Source: Elusimicrobiota bacterium (lineage in GTDB: Bacteria > Elusimicrobiota > Elusimicrobia > UBA1565 > UBA9628). Taken from it: a stretch of DNA of 6,017 nt. Of this stretch, positions 1 to 5,492 are shown piece after piece. The stretch lies in assembly GCA_028869495.1 (NCBI GenBank), contig JAGWRY010000318.1:1-6017 (forward strand). The letters are read 5' to 3'. Below the pieces are notes generated by a model that worked only from the letters and a program-made list of their open reading frames with translations, was not told the DNA's origin and ran no database searches. The position numbers and the translations under genes are program-made. Every line of letters begins with the position of its first letter. The first letter of the stretch is position 1.

Positions 1-895
1 CGCCGACGAGGTCGCGCGCGACCTGCCCGATCGCCTGCGACACGCCGAGGGCCTCGCGGTTGCCGTCGGCGAGCGCCTTCTCCTTCTCGGCGGGATCGAC
101 GATGACGCCGTAGGCCTTCTTCAGCTCGTCGGCCTTCGGCGGCTCGCACTGGAACGCCTTCGTCACGGCCCGGGTCATCGTCTGCCCCGAGATGAAGACG
201 TCGCGGACGACGCGGGTCACGCCGTTCTCGATGATCGAGAGGTTCGTGACCATGTGGCCGATGTTCAGGTAGAGGGTCGCGCCCGGGCCCTCCTTGGGGT
301 CGCGGGCCTTCTCGTGGACGTTCTCGAGCGCGAAGCTGTCGACGTCGATGATCGTCGGATGGAAGCCGCAGGCCTGCAGGATCTCGAGGCGCGCCGAGAC
401 CAGCTCCTTCTTGGCCGCGACGAGGACCGTCTCCATCTTCTTCTGCCCGTCCTCGACGATCTCGCTGAGAATGTGGAAGCCGAGCTGGACCTCGTTGATG
501 TCGAACGGGATGAACGGCTCGGCCTCCGTCGTCAGCGTCGCCTGGAGCTCGGTCTTGGTCAGGCGCGGGAACTTCACGTAGCGCACGATCACGGAGTTGC
601 CCGACAGGGAGGTCGCCGCTTCGCGGACCTTGACGCCCTTCTCGATCAGGAAGGCGCGCAGGGCGGAGACGACCGCGGTCTTCCTCTCCTCCGGGGAGGC
701 CTCGGCCTTCGCGGACAGCGGCAGGTGGCCCCAGGCCTTCAACTGAAGGAGCGGACCCTCCGCCTGGAGCAGGACGACCTTGACGGCGTAGCTGCCGACG
801 TCGACGGCGACGACGTCCTTCGGGCCCAGGAGCATCTCTCCCAGGCCCTTCAGGGCGGTCAGTCGCGCCTTGACGGCATCCATTTTGAGCGGCAT
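1..895 (-). CDS. pilM: Type IV pilus assembly protein PilM, actin-like ATPase (3' end cut by window)
   Basis: The visible 298 residues read as PilM, the cytoplasmic actin-like protein of the type IV pilus (or related type II secretion) inner-membrane platform, which binds the N-terminal tail of PilN. Near the N-terminus is the actin-fold phosphate-1 motif VAVDVGSYAVKVV (residues 29-41). Next comes the family signature around 100-131, with NSVIVRYVKFPRL and later EAEPFIPFDINEV. A second nucleotide-fold strand, ATLYLNIGHMVTNLSII, lies at about 206-222. The family is usually about 350 residues, so roughly 50 C-terminal residues lie beyond the left edge, and pilN/pilO would be expected there. Two in-frame ATGs exist, at 895 (MPLKMDAV) and 883; neither has a convincing Shine-Dalgarno, and I chose the longer. 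Its own strong promoter and a hairpin leader lie upstream. Identity rests on remembered family motifs, not a search. Confidence 0.9.
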   Translation of the reverse strand, partial: MPLKMDAVKARLTALKGLGEMLLGPKDVVAVDVGSYAVKVVLLQAEGPLLQLKAWGHLPLSAKAEASPEERKTAVVSALRAFLIEKGVKVREAATSLSGNSVIVRYVKFPRLTKTELQATLTTEAEPFIPFDINEVQLGFHILSEIVEDGQKKMETVLVAAKKELVSARLEILQACGFHPTIIDVDSFALENVHEKARDPKEGPGATLYLNIGHMVTNLSIIENGVTRVVRDVFISGQTMTRAVTKAFQCEPPKADELKKAYGVIVDPAEKEKALADGNREALGVSQAIGQVARDLVG

Positions 896-912
896 CGTTC
901 TATTCAGGCATT

Positions 913-971
913 AAAAAAGCGCCGGCGGCCCCCCGCTCTGCGCGGGAAGGTCGAACTCGGCGCGTTTTTTT
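913..971 (-). terminator. Terminator-like hairpin in the pilM leader (possible attenuator)
   Basis: Read on the plus strand, six A (913-918) are followed by GCGCCG (919-924). The matching CGGCGC lies at 958-963, then G and seven T (965-971). An inner stem CCCGC (932-936) / GCGGG (942-946) closes a five-base loop. On the minus strand this is a GC-rich hairpin ending in a run of six U, a textbook intrinsic terminator shape; the T run on the other side makes it look bidirectional. It lies downstream of the pilM promoter and upstream of the pilM ATG, so it sits inside the predicted pilM 5' UTR of about 80 bases. It could end read-through from the upstream barrel gene, attenuate pilM, or both. Confidence 0.7.
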
Positions 972-979
972 GCGGCTCT

Positions 980-998
980 GAGTTATAACAGGTTTGCC
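980..998 (-). repeat. Promoter repeat, copy A (spacer plus -10 block)
   Basis: GAGTTATAACAGGTTTGCC on the plus strand matches the block at 1837-1855 at 18 of 19 positions; the single difference falls inside the -10 hexamer. The shared stretch extends well into the promoter spacer, which is normally unconserved. This suggests either duplication of a promoter unit or a regulator binding over the spacer. Confidence 0.75.
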
Positions 999-1010
999 GG
1001 GGGGTGTCAA
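982..1010 (-). promoter_or_regulatory. Sigma70-type promoter of pilM, extended -10
   Basis: On the minus strand, TTGACA (1010-1005) is followed by a spacer of exactly 17 bases (1004-988) and then TATAAC (987-982). A TGT directly before the -10 makes it an extended -10. The -35 is a perfect consensus and the -10 is off by one base. Predicted transcription start is near 975, giving a leader of about 80 bases. The -35 box contains the TGA stop codon (1009-1007) of the upstream barrel gene, so the promoter begins inside that gene's last codons. Confidence 0.85.
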
Positions 1011-1768
1011 GACCCGCCTCCGAAACGAACGCCGAACTTCGCGGCCAGCGTATAGCCGTCGCCGCGGCTGACGACGTCCGGGGCGCCCAGGCTGCTCGTC
1101 GCGGGATATGTGCGCGACGCCATCGTCAGATAGCCGAACTCCAGGCCCAGGACGCCGCCGTCGGCGAAGACCTTCTCGACGCCGCAGCGCCCCGCCATGG
1201 CCAGACCGGTCGCCTCGGCCCGGACCAGCGGGAGTTCGCTCCCGGCCCAGGAGTAGCCGCTGGACGCCTGCAGGTAGGCGTCCATCCGGGTGCGATGCGC
1301 GCCGACGCCGACGATCAGATAGGGCCGCACCCCCTTCCACGGTCCGCTCACGCGCAGCAGGGCCAGGACGACCTGAGAGTCCCCGCGCACGCGAGCGGAC
1401 GCGCCCGGGTAGGCGGCCAGTCCCTTGAGGGCGTAGGCGCTCCGGGAGACGTAATCCGCCTCGACGCCGGCGTCCAGGACCGCGAGCGTCCTGTCGAAAC
1501 CCCGATCGGAGTAGGTCAGCGGGGCCAGCCGATGAAAATAATCCACGCCGAAGTAATAGCCGTCGCGCCCGAAGCGCTCTCCTTTGTCTCCCGCGGTCCC
1601 GTTGATCCCGAAGCGCGCGGTCGGATGGAAGTCTCCGGTCAGCAGGGTCGCCTCGCTCCGGCCGTCGCGGGACAGCCAGGCTCCGGTCGGGTCGAAGGAC
1701 GACCCGGCCTGGGCCCGGACGGCCGCCGCGCAGAGCAAAAGCGCGCCGAGAACGGCGCCTCCTCTCAT
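1007..1768 (-). CDS. Predicted outer-membrane beta-barrel protein with signal peptide
   Basis: This 253-residue protein has a short basic start (MRG), a hydrophobic stretch GAVLGALLLCAAAV (4-17) and a plausible signal peptidase I site after VRA (17-19). The mature part lacks long hydrophobic segments. It is rich in short alternating strands and aromatic-glycine turns, for example YYFGVDYFHRLAP (71-83), DAGVEADYV (99-107), VRPYLIVGVGAHRT (148-160), LGLEFGYLTMA (208-218) and a last strand YTLAAKFGVRF (239-249). This pattern and length fit the small OMP/porin-like barrel families (8 to 10 strands). There is no terminal Phe, since four small residues follow the last strand. The only cysteine after the signal is C195. 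The ATG is preceded by GGGAGGGGG (1780-1772), a good Shine-Dalgarno, which sets the start although the frame stays open far upstream. Its function is not recognised. Its position upstream of pilM with a matching leader hints at a surface or pilus-related role. Alternative: a periplasmic beta-rich protein. Confidence 0.65.
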   Translation of the reverse strand: MRGGAVLGALLLCAAAVRAQAGSSFDPTGAWLSRDGRSEATLLTGDFHPTARFGINGTAGDKGERFGRDGYYFGVDYFHRLAPLTYSDRGFDRTLAVLDAGVEADYVSRSAYALKGLAAYPGASARVRGDSQVVLALLRVSGPWKGVRPYLIVGVGAHRTRMDAYLQASSGYSWAGSELPLVRAEATGLAMAGRCGVEKVFADGGVLGLEFGYLTMASRTYPATSSLGAPDVVSRGDGYTLAAKFGVRFGGGS

Positions 1769-1786
1769 TTTCCCCCTCCCGCAGAT

Positions 1787-1831
1787 AAAAAAACGCCCGC
1801 CGCCCCCGCTTTCCGGGGAGCGGACTCGGCG
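1787..1831 (-). terminator. Leader hairpin with U-tract upstream of the barrel gene (attenuator candidate)
   Basis: In the minus-strand RNA, CCGCUCCC (1823-1816) pairs with GGGGGCGG (1807-1800) over eight bases including one U-G pair, with an eight-base loop. An outer CGCC (1831-1828) can pair with GGCG (1797-1794), and seven U follow directly (1793-1787). The Shine-Dalgarno begins only about seven bases later. There is no minus-strand gene upstream that this could terminate, because the next gene to the right is divergent. A terminator here can therefore only act on the barrel gene's own transcript, which argues for attenuation. No known riboswitch class was recognised. Confidence 0.7.
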
Positions 1832-1836
1832 CGGGG

Positions 1837-1855
1837 GAGTGATAACAGGTTTGCC
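1837..1855 (-). repeat. Promoter repeat, copy B (spacer plus -10 block)
   Basis: GAGTGATAACAGGTTTGCC on the plus strand is the partner of 980-998 (18 of 19 identical). A second shared block lies downstream in both leaders: CGGACTCGGCGCG at 1821-1833 here and CGAACTCGGCGCG at 952-964 there (12 of 13). The distance between the two blocks differs, 3 bases here against 15 in copy A, mainly because copy A has an additional T-run segment. Confidence 0.75.
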
Positions 1856-1867
1856 CAGCCTTGTCAA
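1839..1867 (-). promoter_or_regulatory. Sigma70-type promoter of the barrel-protein gene
   Basis: On the minus strand, TTGACA (1867-1862) is followed by 17 bases (1861-1845) and TATCAC (1844-1839), with TGT before the -10. The -35 is perfect; the -10 departs from TATAAT at two positions, so it should be weaker than the sister promoter at 982-1010. Predicted start is near 1832, giving a leader of about 64 bases that begins at the shared GCGCCGAGU motif. Confidence 0.8.
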
Positions 1868-1904
1868 GTCCTGTAACATTGCGCGCTTCTCCCGGATGGC
1901 CGCC

Positions 1905-1915
1905 CCTCGACGAGG
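1905..1915. promoter_or_regulatory. Small palindrome in the divergent promoter region
   Basis: CCTCG-A-CGAGG is a perfect inverted repeat with five-base arms and one central base. It lies between about -31 and -21 of the predicted start of the plus-strand operon, where a -35 box or a repressor site would be. Short GC-rich palindromes are common by chance at this base composition, so an operator role is only a possibility. Confidence 0.3.
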
Positions 1916-1920
1916 ATTCG

Positions 1921-1929
1921 TGTTATAAT
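1921..1929 (+). promoter_or_regulatory. Extended -10 promoter of the five-gene operon; predicted leaderless start
   Basis: TGT followed by a perfect TATAAT (1924-1929) forms a consensus extended -10. No recognisable -35 stands 16 to 18 bases upstream (the region is GC-rich, CGCCCC at 1901-1906), which is typical of promoters that rely on the TGn extension. With the usual 6-base gap, transcription would begin at about 1936, the A of the HAD gene's ATG. That ATG has no Shine-Dalgarno, consistent with a leaderless transcript. Confidence 0.75.
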
Positions 1930-1935
1930 GAGCCG

Positions 1936-2601
1936 ATGAAGTCGGTGCTTTTCGACTACGGCGGGACCCTGGACGCGGATGGGGCCACCTGGCTCGAGCG
2001 CTTCTATCCGATTTATAAGGAGAGCGGCGTCGACGCCCCGCGCGAGCGCTTCGACCGCGCCTTCTACGACTCCGATGACGCCCTGCCGGCCCGCCACGCG
2101 CTCCGGGGGCTGGACCTCGAGCAGACCCTGCGCCTGCAGGTCCGCGACGTGCTCGCGGCGCTCGCGCCGGAGCGCGCCGACCTGGTCGAGCCCATCGCCG
2201 GGCGCTTCGCCGAGGAGAGCCGCCGCCAGTTCCGCCGCCTGACGCCGTCGCTCGAGCGCCTGGCCGCCCGCTACCGCCTCGGCGTCGTGTCGAACTTCTA
2301 CGGCAACCTCGACGGGATTCTGCGCGCGGAGGGCCTGGCCGGGCTCTTCTCCGTCGTGGCCGACTCGGGCGCGCTGGGCGTGACGAAGCCGGATCCGGAG
2401 ATCTTCCTGCACGCGGCCCGCGCGCTGGACAGCCGGCCCGAGGAGTGCGTGATGGTCGGAGACTCCGTGCCGCGCGACATGAAGGGCGCCGCCGCGGCCG
2501 GCATGCGCCGGGCCCTGGTCTGCACGAAGCCGCAGGCGCCCGACGCGGGCCAGGACTGGACGGTGCGCTCCGTCGTCGAGTTGGAGGCCCTGCTGCCGTG
2601 A
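1936..2601 (+). CDS. HAD-superfamily hydrolase (subfamily IA-like)
   Basis: This 221-residue cytoplasmic protein has the four HAD motifs in order. Motif I is VLFDYGGTLD with nucleophile D7, motif II is GVVSN with S119, motif III is TKPDPEIF with K151, and motif IV is VMVGDSVPRD with D176 and D181. A helical cap (about 18-105) lies between motifs I and II, as in subfamily I, and the length is normal. Such enzymes usually dephosphorylate small phosphorylated metabolites through an aspartyl-phosphate. The second motif I aspartate, the general acid/base of phosphatases, is replaced by glycine (DYG instead of DxD), so catalysis may differ. The frame is open further upstream, but 1936 is chosen because the conserved domain starts at residue 3 and an extended -10 sits just before it. 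It is first in the operon and overlaps the next gene by four bases. Substrate unknown. Confidence 0.9.
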   Translation: MKSVLFDYGGTLDADGATWLERFYPIYKESGVDAPRERFDRAFYDSDDALPARHALRGLDLEQTLRLQVRDVLAALAPERADLVEPIAGRFAEESRRQFRRLTPSLERLAARYRLGVVSNFYGNLDGILRAEGLAGLFSVVADSGALGVTKPDPEIFLHAARALDSRPEECVMVGDSVPRDMKGAAAAGMRRALVCTKPQAPDAGQDWTVRSVVELEALLP

Positions 2602-3308
2602 GCTTCTCCGCCGGGATCATCGCCGCCGGGGACGGCTCGCGCCTGGCCGCCAGCCACCCGGGAACCGTCAAGCCGCTCGTCCCGGTCGCCGGGCGCCCGC
2701 TGATCCACTGGGTCGTCGCGGGCCTCGCGCAGGCCGGCGCGGGCTCCCTGACCGTGCTGACCAACAGCCGCGGGACGCCCGTGCCCGGCAGCCTGGAGGC
2801 GGCGTTCCCGTCCCTGGTCTTCGACTTCCTCCGCGCCGACACGGTCTCGTCCTTCGAGAGCTTCCGCCTCGTCTGCCGGCGCCTGTCCGAGCGCGCGCCG
2901 GAGTTTCTCGTCAGCACCGTCGACGCGCTGATCCCGCCCGCCGACGTCGCCCGCTTTTGGGACGCCTGCCGCGGCGCGCGCGCCGACGCGGGTCTGGCGC
3001 TGACCGCGCACGTCGACGACGAGAAGCCGCTGTGGGTCGACGTCGACGAGGCCGGCCTCGTGACGGCCGTCGGCGACGACGCCCGCGCGCGCCGCCGCGT
3101 GACCTGCGGGCTCTACTACATGACCCGAGCGGCCGCCGCGCGGCTCCCCGACGCCGCCGCCCACCCGCGCCTGCGCGACTTCTGGAGGTCGCTCGCGGCC
3201 TCCGGCGCGCGCGTGGCCGGAACGTCGCTATCGAAGACCCTCGACGTGGACCGCCCCGAGGACGTCGCGGCGGCCGAAGCCTACCTGACGACGGAGAAGA
3301 CGCGATGA
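2598..3308 (+). CDS. Nucleotidyltransferase, sugar-phosphate/MobA-like fold
   Basis: This 236-residue protein belongs to the GT-A-like NTP transferase family, which transfers an NMP from an NTP to a phosphorylated small molecule (sugar, alditol, cyclitol or choline type). The N-terminus has the nucleotide-binding loop GIIAAGDGSRL (6-16) followed by K25 in VKPLVPVAGRPLI. A candidate metal-binding aspartate is D109 in LVSTVDALI. The C-terminal LDVDRPEDVAAAEAYL (215-230) is typical of the family. It lacks the left-handed beta-helix domain of GlmU, so it is a minimal single-domain form. The start is GTG at 2598, overlapping the HAD stop as GTGA. GGAGG (2583-2587) lies ten bases upstream, and the fold begins a few residues after the start, so no longer form is needed. 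The nucleotide and acceptor cannot be read from the sequence. Confidence 0.85.
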   Translation: MSFSAGIIAAGDGSRLAASHPGTVKPLVPVAGRPLIHWVVAGLAQAGAGSLTVLTNSRGTPVPGSLEAAFPSLVFDFLRADTVSSFESFRLVCRRLSERAPEFLVSTVDALIPPADVARFWDACRGARADAGLALTAHVDDEKPLWVDVDEAGLVTAVGDDARARRRVTCGLYYMTRAAAARLPDAAAHPRLRDFWRSLAASGARVAGTSLSKTLDVDRPEDVAAAEAYLTTEKTR

Positions 3309-4147
3309 AAGTCCTGGGAATCTTCCGCGAGGTCCAGAACTCGCCGAACCGCGAGAGCGACGACGCGCTGATCCTGAAGGCGGTGATGGACCAGCTCTCG
3401 ATCCTGAAGACCGAGACGACGCTGATGACGCCCGAGGAGTTCGACCGCTCCGACGCGGCCGGCTTCGACGCGATCGTCCCGATGTGCGAGACCTACCCGC
3501 GCCTGATGCGCCTGAGGTCGCTCGAGGCCCGCACCGGCGCGATCGTGATCAACCCGGCCGACTCGGTCCTCGGCTGCTACCGCACGCGCATGCTCGAGTC
3601 CTTCTCGCGCACGACCGGCCTGTCCTACCCGCCGACCGCCGTGCGCCGCACGACCGCCGAGGCCAACGCCGCGCCGCCGGACTTCGAGGCCGGCGCCGGC
3701 TACTGGATCAAGCGCGGCGACGTGCACAACACCTGCACCTACGACGTCGTCTACGCCCGCGGCTGGGACGAGGTCGCCGCGATCCGCCGCGAGTTCGAGA
3801 GCCGCGAGATCAAGGACATGGCCGTCCAGCGCCACGTCGACGGCGACCTGATCAAGTTCTACGGCGTCGGCCCCGGCCAGTGGTTCACCTGGTTCTACCA
3901 CGACCCGTCGACCGCGCGCCGCCTGCCGTTCGAGCTCGAGGACCTGGCCGCCCAGGCCGAGCTGGCCGCCGCCGCCGTCGACGTCGAGATCTTCGGCGGC
4001 GACGCGATCGTGACTCCCGAAGGCTCCATCTTCGTCATCGACATCAACTCCTGGCCGAGCTTCGCGCGCGTGCGCGCCGAGGCCGCGGTCCAGATCGCCC
4101 GCCGCCTGCGCGCCCGCCTGCGCCAGGCGGCCGCAAGGAAGGCCTGA
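3305..4147 (+). CDS. Stand-alone ATP-grasp enzyme (ligase or kinase of unknown substrate)
   Basis: This 280-residue protein fits an ATP-grasp fold. The N-terminal pre-ATP-grasp part (1-80) has a Rossmann-like MKVLGIFRE start. Next come VINPADSVLGCYRTRM (81-96), the lysine-bearing strand YWIKRGDVH with K136, and VQRHVDGDLIKFYGVG (174-189). The metal-binding end is GGDAIV (D232) and FVIDINSWPSF (D246, N248), matching the DxN pattern. ATP-grasp enzymes join a carboxylate to an amine or thiol via an acylphosphate; a minority, such as inositol polyphosphate kinases, phosphorylate hydroxyls. The length is close to RimK/D-Ala-ligase-type proteins, but I do not recognise a named family. ATG 3305 overlaps the previous stop as ATGA, with GGAG (3293-3296) eight bases upstream. 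Translational coupling to its neighbours suggests it works in the same pathway. Confidence 0.82.
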   Translation: MKVLGIFREVQNSPNRESDDALILKAVMDQLSILKTETTLMTPEEFDRSDAAGFDAIVPMCETYPRLMRLRSLEARTGAIVINPADSVLGCYRTRMLESFSRTTGLSYPPTAVRRTTAEANAAPPDFEAGAGYWIKRGDVHNTCTYDVVYARGWDEVAAIRREFESREIKDMAVQRHVDGDLIKFYGVGPGQWFTWFYHDPSTARRLPFELEDLAAQAELAAAAVDVEIFGGDAIVTPEGSIFVIDINSWPSFARVRAEAAVQIARRLRARLRQAAARKA

Positions 4148-4148
4148 C

Positions 4149-5492
4149 ATGACCCCGCAGACTCTCGCCGAGACGCCGTACTCCGCCGGACCCAAGTCGA
4201 AGGCCTTGTTCGACGAGGAGCAGGCCTACATCGCGCCCGGCCTGCAGACGATCGCCCTCTACGCTCAGATCGCCGTCGAGTCCGGCCAGGGCGCGACCCT
4301 GCGCGACGCCGACGGCAAGACCTACCTGGACCTCGTCGCCGGCATCGGCGTGGCCTCGCTCGGCTACGGCCATCCGGAATGGGCGAAGGCCGTCGCCGAG
4401 CAGGCCGCCAAGACCGCGGTCGGCTCGTTCACGTCGGCCCGCCGCCTGAATTTCCTGAAGACGCTGGCCTCGGTGACGCCGAAGGGACTGACGCGCTGCC
4501 AGCTCTACAGTTCGGGGGCCGAGGCCGTCGAGGCGGCCCTGCGCCTGGCCAAGTCCAAGACCGGCGGCTTCGAGGTCGTCGGCTTCTGGGGCGGCTTCCA
4601 CGGCAAGACCCTTGGGGTCATGGGCCTGCTCAACGACGGCTTCAAGGACTCCTACGGGCCGATGGCGCCGGGCCTGCATCTGGCGCCGTATCCGGACAGC
4701 CGCCGCTGCCCGTTCGGGACGAAGGAGCCGCACGACTGCGGCGCGCACTGCCTCAGCTTCCTGCGCGAGATGATCAAGCGCGAGACGACCGGCGCGATCG
4801 CCGCGATCCTGCTCGAGCCGGTCCAGGGCACGAACGGCAACGTCGTCCCCCCGGCGGGCTTCTTCAAGGGCGTCGCCGAGATCGCCAAGGAGACCGGCGC
4901 GATGTTCCTCTCCGACGAGATGATCTGCGGCTTCGGGCGCACCGGGAAGATGTTCGGCTGCGACCACGAAGGCGTGATCCCGGACCTGATGACGATCGGC
5001 AAGGGCTTCGGCGGCGGCTTCCCGGTTTCGGGCGTCGTCGCGTCGACCGAGCTCGCCTCGGCCGCGCCCTGGTCGAAGCCGTCCGGCTCCTCATCCAGCT
5101 ACGGGGGCAACCCGCTCGCCTCCGCGGCCTGCGACGCGACGCTGCAGGTGATCCTGCGCGACAAGCTCGTCGACAACGCCGCGAAGGTCGGCGCCGCGAT
5201 GCTCAAGCGCCTGGAGCAGATGAAGGCCTCGCAGCCGCTGATCGGCGCGGTGCGCGGCCGAGGATTGATGCTCGGCGTCGACCTCGTCGAGCCGAAGACC
5301 GGCGCGGCGCTCCCGAAGCCGATCTGCCGCGAGGTCTTCGAGGAAGGCCTCAAGCGCGGGGTCCTGACGATGGCGTACAACCCGTCGCTGCGCATCAACC
5401 CCCCGCTCGTGATCTCCGAGGCGGAGGCGCTCGGCGGTCTGTCCCTGCTGGGCGAGGCCCTCGAGACGGTCCGCCGGAGGCGCGGCCTCTGA
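4149..5492 (+). CDS. Class III PLP-dependent aminotransferase (GABA/ornithine aminotransferase-like)
   Basis: This 447-residue protein is full length for fold-type I class III transaminases, which move a terminal amino group between an amine or omega-amino acid and a keto acid. Visible sites are the phosphate-binding SSGAEAVEAALRLAK (121-135), GFHGKT with H151, LLEPVQG with E223, and FLSDEMICGFGRTGKMF with D256 for the pyridine nitrogen. TIGKGFGGG carries the Schiff-base lysine K285, followed by SSYGGNPLA (316-324) and LRINPPL with R415 for the substrate carboxylate. A Cys-rich insert, CPFGTKEPHDCGAHC (187-201), resembles the insert seen in many 4-aminobutyrate aminotransferases. The start ATG is one base after the ATP-grasp stop, with AAGGAAGG (4135-4142) six bases upstream. 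All catalytic residues appear intact. In this operon it probably installs an amino group on a pathway aldehyde or ketone rather than serving GABA catabolism, but that is inference. Confidence 0.93.
   Translation: MTPQTLAETPYSAGPKSKALFDEEQAYIAPGLQTIALYAQIAVESGQGATLRDADGKTYLDLVAGIGVASLGYGHPEWAKAVAEQAAKTAVGSFTSARRLNFLKTLASVTPKGLTRCQLYSSGAEAVEAALRLAKSKTGGFEVVGFWGGFHGKTLGVMGLLNDGFKDSYGPMAPGLHLAPYPDSRRCPFGTKEPHDCGAHCLSFLREMIKRETTGAIAAILLEPVQGTNGNVVPPAGFFKGVAEIAKETGAMFLSDEMICGFGRTGKMFGCDHEGVIPDLMTIGKGFGGGFPVSGVVASTELASAAPWSKPSGSSSSYGGNPLASAACDATLQVILRDKLVDNAAKVGAAMLKRLEQMKASQPLIGAVRGRGLMLGVDLVEPKTGAALPKPICREVFEEGLKRGVLTMAYNPSLRINPPLVISEAEALGGLSLLGEALETVRRRRGL

Noticed and set aside
254..988. Long plus-strand open frame opposite pilM
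   Set aside because: It is antisense to a clear PilM coding sequence, has low-complexity Arg/Leu/Asp-rich composition and no recognisable domain; it is a product of high GC.
980..1000. GGCAAACC resembling the start of a cyclic-di-GMP-I (GEMM) riboswitch, attractive because of pilM
   Set aside because: The motif lies in the promoter spacer, upstream of the predicted transcription start. The downstream conserved GEMM elements, including ACGCAAAGCC, are absent.
1861..1935. Earlier in-frame start for the HAD gene adding 25 residues
   Set aside because: The added residues are not HAD-like, the stretch contains the extended -10 promoter, and motif I normally begins within the first ten residues.
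1769..2917. Upstream extension of the barrel-protein frame, open on the minus strand to 2917
   Set aside because: The extension is Arg/Pro/Ser-rich low complexity, runs antisense to the HAD and NTP transferase genes and crosses the mapped promoter and leader. The signal peptide and Shine-Dalgarno place the start at 1768.
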